Positions 15,719 to 25,005 of a stretch of 64,000 nt of DNA are shown here, in pieces. The DNA comes from Paenibacillus peoriae. Its GTDB lineage: Bacteria; Bacillota; Bacilli; Paenibacillales; Paenibacillaceae. Positions within the stretch are counted from its first letter, which is position 1. Every line of letters starts with the position of its first letter. A program made the translations under genes and the position numbers. The stretch is taken from assembly GCF_022531965.1 (NCBI RefSeq), contig NZ_CP092831.1, positions 1,454,001 through 1,518,000 on the forward strand, given 5' to 3'. A model generated the notes under the pieces. The model was not told where the DNA came from. It saw only the letters and a list, made by a program, of their open reading frames with translations, and did no database searches.

Positions 15719-17083
15719 ATGAAAGCTAAAAAATATACGATTTATGTCGTACTTATTATTTTAATCGCGGTTGGGATATATGCCTTAACTGCTCTTCCAC
15801 GGGGTGGAAGCAGCTTGTCTGCGGATCAGTCTTCTTCCATTCCTACGGCTTATGTGGAGTCGGATACCCTCAATGCCAGCTTTAAAATGGCAGGACGGAT
15901 TGACCAGATGCTCGTCAAAGAAGGCGATCAGGTTAAAAAAGGGCAGGTGTTAGCCCATCTGGAAAGTCGCGAGTTGCAAGATAAGGTGAAGCAGGCACAG
16001 GCGGCATTGCTGGCAGCCAAGAGTAATGTATCCAAAGCAAAAGCTGGAGTGTTGCAGGCTCAAGCAGGCGTAGGCCAGGCACAGGCTACTGTGAGTGCTG
16101 CTCAGGCCAAGAAAAGCCAAGGCACGACATCGGTCAGTGTGACCGCAGAGGCTTCCTCCAGCCAGATTGAACAGGCCAAAGCGGCTGCGAACGCCGCCTT
16201 GGCAAAACTGGATGCCCTCAAGAGCGGGGCAAGACCACAGGAGCTTGAGCAATTGCAAGTATCTGTGAAGGTAGCCAAGGAAACGCTGGACCTGACCGTT
16301 AAAAATCTGGAGCGTGCCAAAAAGCTTCAAGAAGCCGGTGCAGCAACCCAGGCATCTTTGGATCAAGCGACATTGGAACATCAACAGGCAGTGGCCAAGT
16401 ATAATGCAGAGTCACAAAAATTGGATATGGCACGGGAGGGAAGCCGCAAGGAGGAAATTACGGCGGCTGAAGCTCAATACCGTCAAGCCTTGGCTGCGGT
16501 GAAGGAAGCACAGGCAGGAGCGGGCAAAGTTGCTCTGCAACAGGAAGATGTCAAAGCCGCTCAGGCTTCGGTAGAACAAGCGCAATCTGCGGTGAAGGCG
16601 GCGCAATCCACAGTTGAGCAGGCTCAATCTGCGGTTGCAGGTGCCAATGCACAGGTAGCCCAAGCGGAAGCCGCACTTCAAGAGGCTCAGACCTATTTGA
16701 GCTACACTACGCTGCGTGCGTCCGAGGATGGAATCGTAAAATCCAAGTCGCTTAGCTTAGGTGAAATGGCTAGTGCAGGGTTCCCGGTTTATACCATTGA
16801 AACTTCGACACAACGTTGGGCTAAATTCTATGTACCTGAAACGTCTCTGAACGGTCTTCAAGCAGGGGATACAGTCCAAATTAAATTGCTGTCTGGCGGT
16901 AAGGAGCTGAAGGGTAAAGTCATTCTGTTAGAATCGGCTGCTGACTTTGCCATTCAAAAACCGAGCCAAAGCTCCGGTGACAAGGATGTCCGTTCCTTCG
17001 GTGTTAAAGTAGCATTGCCAGACCTTGCTGCATCGGTTCCAACAGGCTCCACGGTTCTGTTTACAGGCAAAGGGGCGCAGTAA
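15719..17083 (+). CDS. HlyD/EmrA-type membrane-fusion (periplasmic adaptor-like) protein
   Basis: A 454-residue single-span adaptor. The N-terminal helix YTIYVVLIILIAVGIYAL anchors it. The first biotinyl-lipoyl half follows (GRIDQMLVKEGDQVKKGQVL), then an extraordinarily Ala/Gln-rich coiled-coil hairpin (about residues 90-325) with QAQAGVGQAQ-like repeats. The second lipoyl half and a beta-barrel complete it (TLRASEDGIVKSKSLSLGEM). In Gram-positive bacteria such proteins assist ABC or MFS exporters. The gene starts 23 bp after tetR, and its stop is separated from the next ATG by a single base. The internal repeats explain the long spurious frames on the opposite strand. Confidence 0.85.
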   Translation: MKAKKYTIYVVLIILIAVGIYALTALPRGGSSLSADQSSSIPTAYVESDTLNASFKMAGRIDQMLVKEGDQVKKGQVLAHLESRELQDKVKQAQAALLAAKSNVSKAKAGVLQAQAGVGQAQATVSAAQAKKSQGTTSVSVTAEASSSQIEQAKAAANAALAKLDALKSGARPQELEQLQVSVKVAKETLDLTVKNLERAKKLQEAGAATQASLDQATLEHQQAVAKYNAESQKLDMAREGSRKEEITAAEAQYRQALAAVKEAQAGAGKVALQQEDVKAAQASVEQAQSAVKAAQSTVEQAQSAVAGANAQVAQAEAALQEAQTYLSYTTLRASEDGIVKSKSLSLGEMASAGFPVYTIETSTQRWAKFYVPETSLNGLQAGDTVQIKLLSGGKELKGKVILLESAADFAIQKPSQSSGDKDVRSFGVKVALPDLAASVPTGSTVLFTGKGAQ

Positions 17084-17084
17084 T

Positions 17085-18308
17085 ATGCAGGATTCACAGG
17101 AAAGACTTCGTATCCGCGATGTGTTTCGTGAGGAATGGCTGAGCATCTTCCGGGACCGCCGCTTTATGGCTATTCTGCTGATTACGCCGATTGTGTATAC
17201 GATACTATTCGGCTTCCTATATTCACATCAGCGGATTACCGAGATGCCTGTCACCGTGTACGACGGAGATAATTCGCAACTCAGTCGCCAGATCATTCAG
17301 GCGTTTGATTCGACCGATTCATTTGCCGTTACACGGCAAGCAAACAATCAGGATGATGTAGTCCGTCAAGTAGAGACTGGAGAAGCTAAGGTCGGAATCG
17401 TCATTCCCGACAACTTTACTACTCGGCTTAAGCATGGGGAGAATCCACCCGTGCTCACGCTGATTGACGGCAGTAATATGATGTATTCCAATAGTGCCAG
17501 TCGGATTGCGAATCAGGTTATTAGTAGCGTGAGTGCCGGAGTATCAGTCAATTCCATGAAACAAAAGGGAATGAACGCCGATCAGGCCGCATCGACGCTG
17601 ACTACCATCCCGTTCCGATCCAGAGTGCTATTTAACCCGGTATATGATTATAAGCTTTTCATGCCCCTAGGGGTTATCTCTGCGGCTCTCCAGCAGTGTT
17701 TGCTGCTTGGTATCGCGTTGTCCTGCACGCGTGATAAGGAAGCAGGGACTTGGGGGAGATTTGGCGCATGGAGAAATACCCCTTGGCGTTTGGCTATTGC
17801 CAAACTGGCACCGTATTATGCAGCGGGAGCTTTCAATGTGCTGACTGTATTCAGTATCAGCGCTTTATGCTTCGATATTCCGTTTAGGGGACAGGTATTG
17901 CCGTTGATTTTAGTGTCGCTGGTTTTTAACTTTGCCTTGTGCGGATTAGGCTTCCTGTTCAGTCTCTTTTCCAAAACCAGAGTAGATGCGACCCAAACTC
18001 TGATGCTGATTGCTGTTCCTTCCTTTATGCTGTCAGGCTATACGTGGCCATTAGAGGCAATGCCCGGCTTCTTGCGGGGGCTTGCTGAGATATTGCCACT
18101 GACGTATTACCTGGATGCTGTACGGAACATCACGCTCAAAGGACTGGATATCACATACATCTTCAAAGATATGATTGCTCTAGGCGTCATTGGTTGTGTA
18201 AGTCTGCTGGTGTCTTTCGCGATCTATCCGTTATTCTTTAGACAGCACCAGACGACAGAGCAGCATGCCGATGTGTCCGCTCAAGAAGGATTCACGCTAA
18301 AAGGCTGA
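17085..18308 (+). CDS. ABC-2 type transporter permease (YhhJ/YbhR-like)
   Basis: A 407-residue membrane protein. One N-terminal span (FMAILLITPIVYTILFGFLY) is followed by a large extracytoplasmic domain of about 150 residues (VYDGDNSQLSRQIIQAFDST onward) and then five spans. The C-terminal part SGYTWPLEAMPGFLRGLAEI LPLTYYLD is typical of ABC-2 permeases of the YhhJ/YbhR drug-export type. ATG 17085 follows AGGGGCG; the frame is open further upstream, but that part lies inside the adaptor gene. No ATPase gene is in the operon, and the protein itself has no nucleotide-binding domain, so the energising subunit must be encoded elsewhere or have been lost. Confidence 0.85.
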   Translation: MQDSQERLRIRDVFREEWLSIFRDRRFMAILLITPIVYTILFGFLYSHQRITEMPVTVYDGDNSQLSRQIIQAFDSTDSFAVTRQANNQDDVVRQVETGEAKVGIVIPDNFTTRLKHGENPPVLTLIDGSNMMYSNSASRIANQVISSVSAGVSVNSMKQKGMNADQAASTLTTIPFRSRVLFNPVYDYKLFMPLGVISAALQQCLLLGIALSCTRDKEAGTWGRFGAWRNTPWRLAIAKLAPYYAAGAFNVLTVFSISALCFDIPFRGQVLPLILVSLVFNFALCGLGFLFSLFSKTRVDATQTLMLIAVPSFMLSGYTWPLEAMPGFLRGLAEILPLTYYLDAVRNITLKGLDITYIFKDMIALGVIGCVSLLVSFAIYPLFFRQHQTTEQHADVSAQEGFTLKG

Positions 18309-18334
18309 GAGCAACTCTAAATATTGGATATCAC

Positions 18335-18373
18335 AAAAAGGCAGATCAGGAGTAAACCCTGATCTGCCTTTTG
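18335..18373. terminator. Bidirectional intrinsic terminator
   Basis: AAAAGGCAGATCAGG / CCTGATCTGCCTTTT with a 6-7 nt loop. It is shared by the convergent efflux and opu operons. Confidence 0.85.
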
Positions 18374-18405
18374 CTTGTTCGTATGGTTTAAAAGCAGAAA
18401 AAATA

Positions 18406-21003
18406 TTATTGCGGCGGCTGAAGATCCTCGATAGAATCAATCGGCACATAGGATGGAACGACAAGTCCGGACATAACGCCAGTCATGCTGGTTCCGATGT
18501 CATCCACCTTATCCTTGTATTGAGCCCAATAATCAGCATGCGTCAATGGAAGCCAAGCGGCTGCGGTAGCATCTACACTTCCGCTGGCCACGCCAGTCCA
18601 CATCGGGCCGATTTCCACTTGCAGAGCTGTTACTTTATAGCCCAATTTTTGTTCCAATACATATTTCAATACGTTCGTACTGGCAATTTCAGAATCCCAA
18701 GCAGCGTAGCTTAGCTTCAAAGGATCGCCGTTGACGGGCTGCAGACCCTTGATCCATTCCTGAACCTTGTCAGGATGTTTATCAGCCCAATTCTTGGCAG
18801 CCTGCTGTGGGGCAGTACCGTCCTGAATCGCGATCATCACTTCACCCATATCTTCAGCAGTCCACTTAAATCGGCTTAGAAATTCATAAGCCACAGGAGC
18901 ATCCTGCTTCAAGCCTTTGCGGGCGATTGTATGAATTTCTTCCTTATCACCGTACGCCTTTTTAGGATCTTTCAAGTATTTCAAATCATATTTATTAAAC
19001 ATCCAGTGAGGAGTCCAACCTGTTACGACGATAGGCTGCTTGGCTTTGATAGCTTTATCCAGTGTAGCAGTCATAGCAGCTCCAGAGCTTTCAAGCAGCT
19101 TCCAGTCGGATAAGCCATAGTCATTCATAGCTTTAGCGGTCAGCTTCATTAGTCCGGCGCCAGGGTCGGTACCGACAATGCGGTAGCCGACCTCTTTGCC
19201 AAAGTCCCCAGTTGTGGCGGAAGCCGGAGCCGCTTCGGCTCCGTTATCCTGCAAATCAGTAATCGATTTAACATCCATGTAAGCTGGAACGACCAATCCG
19301 GTTTTAACACCGCTCATATTAGCCCCAAGATCGTCGAGCTTATCCTTGTATTTAGCCCAGTAATCCGCATGTGTTAACGGCAGCCATGCAGCCGGTGAAG
19401 CATCTACATCACCACTAGCGACACCCGTCCACATAGGACCTGCTTCAACTTGAAGTGCGGTTACTTTGTAACCCAGTTTGTTCTCCAAAATATAACTTAG
19501 CAAATTGGTGCTGGCAATTTCAGAATCCCAAGCCACATAACTTAGCTTGAAGGTGTCACCATTGACAGGTTGCAGTCCTTGAGTCCATTCCTGAACCTTG
19601 TCGGCATGTTTCTCCGCCCAATCCTTGGCAGCTTGCTCAGGACTGGTTCCGGCTTGAATGGCGACCATCATTTCACCCATATCTTCTGGTGTCCATTTGA
19701 AACGTTTTAGAAACTCATAAGCGATAGGAGCATCCTGCTGCAAGCCTTTACGGGCAATCGTATGAATCCCCTCGGCTTCACCATAAGACTTCTTAGGGTC
19801 TTCCAAATATTTGAGATCATACTTGTTGAACATCCAGTGTGGAGTCCAACCTGTAATAATGATCGGTTTTTTCGCTTTAATGGCTTTGTCCAGTGTGGCC
19901 GTCATAGCTGCACCGGAACCTTCAACCAGCTTCCAATCAGACAAATTGTAGTCTTGAATTGCTTTGGCAGTCGATTTCATAATGCCTGCCCCGGCATCAA
20001 TACCGATAATTTTGTAACCGACTTCTTCGCCAACCGGGTTGGCAGCAGCGTTACCTTTGCCAGATGCGGAATGATCTGTACCCACAAAATATTGGGATGC
20101 ACCAGCGATCAAAATGACAGCTGTAACTGCAGAAGTAATCCATACTTTTTGCTTGCTGGATACGCGGCTTTTGCCTTTTTGCGTAGGTTTAAACAGGTTT
20201 TGCGTAAAACGGTCAAGCACAATAGCCAGAACGACAACAGCTAAGCCGGCTTCAAAACCTTTACCGATTTGCAGCTGTGTCACAGCACGGTACACAACAG
20301 CACCGATGCCTTCCGCACCGATCATGGAAGCAATGACAACCATAGACAGTGACAGCATAATCGTCTGGTTAATACCAGCCATTAAGGTAGGCAATGCAAG
20401 TGGAAGCTGAACTTTGAACAGCTTTTGCGCAGATGTTGAACCAAAAGCGTCTGATGCTTCGATCAGCTCACCCGATACTTGCATAATCCCCAAGTTGGTC
20501 ATGCGAATGGTTGGGGGGATAGCAAAGATAACAGATGCGATAACACCCGGCACAACACCCAGGCTGAAAAAGGTAACCGCTGGGAGCAAGTACACGAACG
20601 CAGGCATCGTCTGCATAAAGTCAAGTAAAGGCGTGATAATGCGTGATGCCGATTTACTGTATGCACACCAGATCCCGATGGGAATCCCGATAACAATGGA
20701 TACGAGCGCAGACGTGATGACCAGTCCGAGCGTATTCATTGTTTCACTCCAATAACCAAGATTATCAATCAGCAGGAAGCCGATGACAGTAAATAGCGTA
20801 AGCTGAACCCGCCCGATCATAAAGGCGATGATCCCGATGATCACGATGAACACCAGAGGGTGCGGAAGCATGAACAGGCCTGAGAAAAAGCCTACTACAG
20901 CTTCTATAATGGAAGAAATAACATTAAACAATCCAGCCAGATGAATACCCATCCAGTCGACAATGGCTTGAATCCACTCAGCGATTGGCAGTTTCGGTAT
21001 CAT
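18406..21003 (-). CDS. Glycine betaine/proline-type ABC permease fused to two substrate-binding domains (OpuAB-AC-AC)
   Basis: An unusual three-module protein of about 865 residues. Residues 1-280 are an OpuAB-type permease with several spans and the coupling loop EASDAFGSTSAQKLFKVQLP. A further span near 290-310 (ITSAVTAVILIAGASQYFV) is followed by two consecutive OpuAC domains, one at DNA 20030-19265 and one at 19200-18412. They share long near-identical runs such as TGWTPHWMFNKYDLKYL and the Trp-rich ligand strands GPMWTGVASG and AAWLPLTHADYW. OpuA takes up glycine betaine for osmoprotection. The first ATG (21009) is only 3 nt from AGGAGG, so ATG 21003 is more likely. It overlaps the end of the ATPase gene. 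Single-domain fusions are known; the doubling here is the oddity. Confidence 0.88.
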   Translation of the reverse strand: MIPKLPIAEWIQAIVDWMGIHLAGLFNVISSIIEAVVGFFSGLFMLPHPLVFIVIIGIIAFMIGRVQLTLFTVIGFLLIDNLGYWSETMNTLGLVITSALVSIVIGIPIGIWCAYSKSASRIITPLLDFMQTMPAFVYLLPAVTFFSLGVVPGVIASVIFAIPPTIRMTNLGIMQVSGELIEASDAFGSTSAQKLFKVQLPLALPTLMAGINQTIMLSLSMVVIASMIGAEGIGAVVYRAVTQLQIGKGFEAGLAVVVLAIVLDRFTQNLFKPTQKGKSRVSSKQKVWITSAVTAVILIAGASQYFVGTDHSASGKGNAAANPVGEEVGYKIIGIDAGAGIMKSTAKAIQDYNLSDWKLVEGSGAAMTATLDKAIKAKKPIIITGWTPHWMFNKYDLKYLEDPKKSYGEAEGIHTIARKGLQQDAPIAYEFLKRFKWTPEDMGEMMVAIQAGTSPEQAAKDWAEKHADKVQEWTQGLQPVNGDTFKLSYVAWDSEIASTNLLSYILENKLGYKVTALQVEAGPMWTGVASGDVDASPAAWLPLTHADYWAKYKDKLDDLGANMSGVKTGLVVPAYMDVKSITDLQDNGAEAAPASATTGDFGKEVGYRIVGTDPGAGLMKLTAKAMNDYGLSDWKLLESSGAAMTATLDKAIKAKQPIVVTGWTPHWMFNKYDLKYLKDPKKAYGDKEEIHTIARKGLKQDAPVAYEFLSRFKWTAEDMGEVMIAIQDGTAPQQAAKNWADKHPDKVQEWIKGLQPVNGDPLKLSYAAWDSEIASTNVLKYVLEQKLGYKVTALQVEIGPMWTGVASGSVDATAAAWLPLTHADYWAQYKDKVDDIGTSMTGVMSGLVVPSYVPIDSIEDLQPPQ

Positions 21004-22201
21004 GGGCATTCACCTCCTTCGTAGTAGTAACATCTCCACCAAGTGCGCCGAGCAATGCTCCGCGGACGATAACGCCTAGCAGTTTCTGCTTATCATCGAC
21101 CACAGCCAGCGGCACTTTGGATGAGCTTGTAATTTCAAATAAATCATTAATGACAGTCTCGGCAGCAACCTGCGGTCCGTCCGTGATCAAAATATCTTCA
21201 ATCTTCAAATTATTGCGCAGTGCATGAACAGCATCCTCGGCGTTAATAACACCCAGTAGCTTTTTGGTGCGGTCAATGACGAACAAATTGGAAATCCCAC
21301 GCTCTCGCATCAATTCCAGAGCCACACGCGGACCACGATCCATGGTGATGGTTTCTGGACGAAGCATGACATGAGCAGCCGTCAATACCTTGGACAGATC
21401 CACATCCTCGACGAAGCGGGCTACGTAAGAGTTAGCCGGTTGGATCATAATTTCTTCCGGTGTACCGATTTGTACGACCGCACCGTCTCGCATCAATGCA
21501 ATCCGGTCACCAATCCGCAACGCTTCATCCAGATCATGGGTGATAAACACAATGGTTTTCTTCATTTTATCCTGAAGCTCCAACAGCTCATCCTGCATGT
21601 CACGGCGAATGAGCGGGTCCAATGCACTGAACGCTTCATCCATCAGGAGCACTTCAGGATCATTAGCCAGCGCCCGTGCCAGACCGACACGCTGCTGCAT
21701 GCCGCCACTCAATTCATCGGGCATTTTATCGCCCCAGTTTTTAAGACCAACCAGTTCCAGCGCTTGTTGCGCTTTTTCCTGACGCTGTGCTTTTTCTACC
21801 TTTTGAATTTCAAGACCATATTCTACATTTTCTAATACAGTCCGATGTGGGAACAGAGCGAATTTTTGAAAAACCATGCTGATGGTTTTACGACGAACTT
21901 CGCGAAGTTGTTCTTTGTTCATCTTACGGAGATCTTTGCCGTGGACCAGAATTTCACCGGAGGTAGGCTCAATCAAGCGATTTAGCATTCGCACCAAAGT
22001 GGACTTGCCACTGCCCGATAGCCCCATAATTACGAAAATTTCACCTTGCTTAATTTCCATGTTGGCCTTATTGACACCAACAGTAATCTGTTTTTCTTTG
22101 GCCAACTTTTCCTTGCCCCAGCCTTGCTCCAGGAGCGGAACACCTTGCTCTGCGTGAGGACCAAAGAGTTTGCTGACATTTTTGACTTCCAAAATCGTCA
22201 T
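20978..22201 (-). CDS. opuAA: Glycine betaine/L-proline ABC transporter ATP-binding protein
   Basis: A 407-residue energising subunit. It shows Walker A GLSGSGKST, signature LSGGMQQRVGLARALA, Walker B VLLMDEAFSALDP and the H-loop FITHDLDEAL. A C-terminal pair of CBS domains (about residues 285-395; VALELMRERGISNLFVIDR and ITSSSKVPLAVVDDKQKLLG) senses ionic strength in OpuA-type transporters. I start at ATG 22201 (MTILEVKNVSK) behind AAGAGGTG; the frame extends to 22327 but without a ribosome-binding site. It lies in an operon with the permease/receptor fusion, with which it overlaps by about 26 nt, and is divergent from the GbsR gene. The CBS tandem fits osmotic gating. Confidence 0.88.
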   Translation of the reverse strand: MTILEVKNVSKLFGPHAEQGVPLLEQGWGKEKLAKEKQITVGVNKANMEIKQGEIFVIMGLSGSGKSTLVRMLNRLIEPTSGEILVHGKDLRKMNKEQLREVRRKTISMVFQKFALFPHRTVLENVEYGLEIQKVEKAQRQEKAQQALELVGLKNWGDKMPDELSGGMQQRVGLARALANDPEVLLMDEAFSALDPLIRRDMQDELLELQDKMKKTIVFITHDLDEALRIGDRIALMRDGAVVQIGTPEEIMIQPANSYVARFVEDVDLSKVLTAAHVMLRPETITMDRGPRVALELMRERGISNLFVIDRTKKLLGVINAEDAVHALRNNLKIEDILITDGPQVAAETVINDLFEITSSSKVPLAVVDDKQKLLGVIVRGALLGALGGDVTTTKEVNAHDTETANR

Positions 22202-22365
22202 ACATACACCTCTTCTTTCTATACTTTGCTTGGTATTAACCCCATGTTGCATTAAGGATTGAGTATAAAAATCATAATTCTGAACATCCTGAACGGTTAA
22301 TGACAAAATTAATTGTAACAGAAGCATTGCTTACATTTCAAACAAAAAAACTGTTCATAAAGTAC

Positions 22366-22383
22366 GTACAGAAAAAACTGTAC
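22366..22383. promoter_or_regulatory. Inverted repeat upstream of opuAA
   Basis: GTACAG-aaaaaa-CTGTAC, 165 bp upstream of the opuAA start, is an operator candidate. Confidence 0.3.
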
Positions 22384-22600
22384 AAAGTTTCCTTCGATAT
22401 GCTCCTTCGTTCTATAGAATGCTCAAACATTCGGAACTTTACAACCGATAGTGCTTTTTTTAAAATAGACAATGAAATATAACCATAAGAAAAAGATTTA
22501 TGTATATCCATAATTTAAAAAGTTTACTATCATTAGCAATTTTGCGAATTATGATTTTGAACGACCCATGCTGTTGTAATATAGACAGAAGCTTTGCTTT

Positions 22601-22640
22601 TGAAACATTTCATTTATTGTTGAAAGATTTCATATATTGC
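22601..22640. promoter_or_regulatory. Tandem 20-bp repeat, candidate GbsR operator
   Basis: Two abutting copies of TGAAAnATTTCATnTATTGn (17 of 20 identical), each with a GAAA-n-ATTTC half-palindrome, lie 77 bp upstream of the regulator start. The arrangement suits two dimers of a MarR-like protein. Confidence 0.4.
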
Positions 22641-22716
22641 GTCAAAGCTAATCTTTTACGGGTAAATCGTTCATACTAGGTTGTGCAAAATGCTCTAAAA
22701 TTAGGAGGTTGCAAGC

Positions 22717-23280
22717 ATGAGCTTGTACCAGTTAGGTGATGAGCAGCAGGCTTCGCTGCAAAAAATTCGCAAACGTGTCATAGAAGCTATAGGTAAAAAC
22801 ATGGACCTGTATGGGATTACTTTGTCTGCGGGGCATTTATACGGTTTGCTTTTTTTTGCGGATAAACCGATGACGCTGGACGAGATGGGCCGTGAAATGG
22901 AAATGAGCAAAACGAGCATGAGTACAGGAGTTCGAACATTATTGGATCTGAAAATGGTAAATAAGGTATGGAGCAAGGGCTCACGCAAAGACTTGTATGA
23001 AGTCGAATATGACTGGCATCAAACCTTCACTGACTTCTTCGCTATTAAATGGAGAAAAGCGGTAGAAACAAATTTACTGGTACTGCGCAAAGCCATTGAT
23101 GAGCTGGACAAATTGATGAATCAGGGTGAAGAGTACGAGGAATTTAAGGCGATTCTTCAGCAAGATCGTTTGAAGATGAAGCAGGCCGTCGCTTATTACA
23201 AGTGGCTAGATCGACTAATTGACTCTATGGAAAGCGAAGAAATTTACAAGCTGATTCCAAAAGAAGAAGTTCGGGATTAA
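22717..23280 (+). CDS. GbsR/OpcR-type MarR-like transcriptional regulator
   Basis: A 187-residue regulator. The winged helix spans about residues 35-95 (LTLDEMGREMEMSKTSMSTG-like helix-turn-helix, then KVWSKGSRKDLYEVE as the wing), and a helical C-terminal half follows. GbsR and OpcR of B. subtilis repress choline and glycine betaine genes and respond to choline; the N-terminal AGHLYGLLFFADKPMTLDEM matches that group. ATG 22717 follows TTAGGAGGTTGC. The gene is divergent from the opu operon, so control of osmoprotectant uptake is the natural reading. No choline-oxidation genes (gbsAB) are in the window. Confidence 0.82.
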   Translation: MSLYQLGDEQQASLQKIRKRVIEAIGKNMDLYGITLSAGHLYGLLFFADKPMTLDEMGREMEMSKTSMSTGVRTLLDLKMVNKVWSKGSRKDLYEVEYDWHQTFTDFFAIKWRKAVETNLLVLRKAIDELDKLMNQGEEYEEFKAILQQDRLKMKQAVAYYKWLDRLIDSMESEEIYKLIPKEEVRD

Positions 23281-23304
23281 TCGCTATTTCCCTATCTTGT
23301 TTAT

Positions 23305-23342
23305 AAAAATGCCGGAGCGCAAAAGTGCTTCCGGTATTTTTT
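23305..23342 (+). terminator. Intrinsic terminator
   Basis: AATGCCGGAGC / GTGCTTCCGGTATT with loop AAAA and T6. Confidence 0.75.
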
Positions 23343-23433
23343 GGTTTGGCCGTGTGCAAAGGGTATAATAGAGATATGTAAAGATTGATATTATACCGTT
23401 GTGTTGAACATACGAAATAAAGGGGGCTTCATA

Positions 23434-24915
23434 ATGGAAAGTATTACGGTACATACTCGTTTAGGTCAATTACGTGGGGAAACGGGAAATGGATATCATG
23501 TGTGGAAAGGTATCCCATATGCACAGCCTCCTGTTGGAAAACTACGTTTTCACGCGCCCCAGCCTTTGGAGTCTTGGGAGGGTGTGCGGGCTGCGACGAG
23601 TTTTGGGCCAATCTGTCCGCAACCTATGCCATCCGCTGAAAGTATGACTGGAAATCTGGTGGAACCGCCTAAGCAGTCAGAGGATTGCTTATACCTGAAC
23701 GTTTGGACACCTGCTTCGAAGACTCCTGAGAAGGGACGTCCAGTGATGGTGTGGGTTCATGGCGGTGCCTTTATCACGGGGTCCGGGATTATACCTTTAT
23801 ATGACGGGGAACGCATGGCGAAGAATGGCGATGTTGTGGTTGTTACGATCAATTATCGATTGGGGCCGTTAGGATTTTTGCATCTGACTCCAAAGGGAGA
23901 TGGCCTGACCTCTAATGCGGGACTACTGGATCAGATCGCTGCGCTGGAATGGGTTAGGGATCACATCTCTGCCTTTGGCGGCAATCCGGACGAAGTGACG
24001 GTGTTCGGTGAATCAGCAGGCGCGATGAGTATTGCCGCTTTATTGGCGATGCCAGCAGCTAAAGGACTGTTCCAGCGTGCAATTTTGCAGAGCGGTGCGT
24101 CGCAGATATTGCCAACTTCACAGGCCGAGCAAGTGACGGCTGTGTATCTACAGCAGCTGGGTGTGGACACTCAGCATCCAGAGAGGTTGTTTAGCCTGCC
24201 GACAGATGCGCTGATGCTAGCGATGGCGAAGACGCATGAAGTCATCGGACCAGGGATGGCGATGATCTATCAACCCGTTGTGGACGGTGTGACCTTGCCA
24301 GATGTACCCCTGTCTGCAATCGCGCAAGGTTCAGCAAAGCAGGTTTCCGTTTTGATTGGAACGAACTTGCATGAGGGGGGCTATTTCATCCGAAAAGAAT
24401 CCCATCTAATGAACAAGTCGACAGCGAGACAGGCATTGGAAATGATGACGGGCATGTCAGACATCGGCGACCTGATAGAACCTTTTCCGGTTACGATTGA
24501 GGGACAGGCGCAAATGTTGACCGATCTATTTTTTTGGCGTCCTGCGTTGGCTCTTGCTGTTGCACAGTCGGCGCATGCGCCTGTATGGATGTATCGTTTT
24601 GATTGGACATTGCCGGGGCATCCTACCTTTGGACAAGCGGTTCACGGTGCAGAGATTGCGTTTGTTTTCGATAATCTGGAGCTGCTAGATAAGCTTGGAT
24701 TAGAGATTCAACCTTCGATGCAGAAGCTGGCTCAAGATATGCAGCAGGCATGGGTTGCTTTTGCACGTGATGGGAAGCCAGTGCTGTCCGAGGGGGCTTG
24801 GCCGATGTACGACAGAGAAGAGCGGACTACAGCTATTTTCCATCAGAATATTAAGGTGGAGCACGACCCTGAAGGAGATAGACGCCGTCATTTAACCGGT
24901 CAGATGACCCTATAA
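23434..24915 (+). CDS. pnbA: Carboxylesterase, para-nitrobenzyl esterase type
   Basis: A 493-residue cytosolic type-B carboxylesterase, close to the usual length of B. subtilis PnbA. Residues 1-40 (TRLGQLRG, GIPYAQPPVGKLRF) are the family start. The oxyanion hole is VWVHGGAFITGSG, the nucleophile elbow is VFGESAGAMS (Ser194), and the catalytic His lies in FGQAVHGAEIAFVF. The EDCLYLNVWTP motif of type-B esterases is also present. I start at ATG 23434 behind AAAGGGGG; upstream codons from 23401 lack a ribosome-binding site. It hydrolyses short acyl and aryl esters, probably for detoxification or scavenging. It is a single-gene unit between two terminators. Confidence 0.9.
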   Translation: MESITVHTRLGQLRGETGNGYHVWKGIPYAQPPVGKLRFHAPQPLESWEGVRAATSFGPICPQPMPSAESMTGNLVEPPKQSEDCLYLNVWTPASKTPEKGRPVMVWVHGGAFITGSGIIPLYDGERMAKNGDVVVVTINYRLGPLGFLHLTPKGDGLTSNAGLLDQIAALEWVRDHISAFGGNPDEVTVFGESAGAMSIAALLAMPAAKGLFQRAILQSGASQILPTSQAEQVTAVYLQQLGVDTQHPERLFSLPTDALMLAMAKTHEVIGPGMAMIYQPVVDGVTLPDVPLSAIAQGSAKQVSVLIGTNLHEGGYFIRKESHLMNKSTARQALEMMTGMSDIGDLIEPFPVTIEGQAQMLTDLFFWRPALALAVAQSAHAPVWMYRFDWTLPGHPTFGQAVHGAEIAFVFDNLELLDKLGLEIQPSMQKLAQDMQQAWVAFARDGKPVLSEGAWPMYDREERTTAIFHQNIKVEHDPEGDRRRHLTGQMTL

Positions 24916-24951
24916 GTAACAAGAGAGAGAGCATATCAAGAACTCAAATGT

Positions 24952-24994
24952 AAAAAGCCTTCGCCCGTAATTTGTATACGGACGAAGGCTTTTG
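24952..24994. terminator. Bidirectional intrinsic terminator
   Basis: AAAAGCCTTCGCCCGTA / TACGGACGAAGGCTTTT. It serves pnbA and the convergent chemoreceptor gene. Confidence 0.85.
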
Positions 24995-25005
24995 TTAGTA
25001 GTAAG

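Larger units (their letters stand above)
22202..22716. other. Divergent control region between opu operon and gbsR-like gene
   Basis: About 515 bp, AT-rich and non-coding. It holds an inverted repeat (22366-22383) on the opu side and a 20-bp tandem repeat (22601-22640) on the regulator side, with several TATAAT-like hexamers. Exact promoters cannot be fixed by eye. Confidence 0.5.

Noticed and set aside
15950..16681. Long minus-strand frames opposite the HlyD-type gene
   Set aside because: They come from the biased Ala/Gln codons of the coiled coil; the plus-strand gene has clear motifs.
19762..20755. Plus-strand frames opposite the OpuA fusion
   Set aside because: Shadow of the strongly biased minus-strand gene; no ribosome-binding site or motif.
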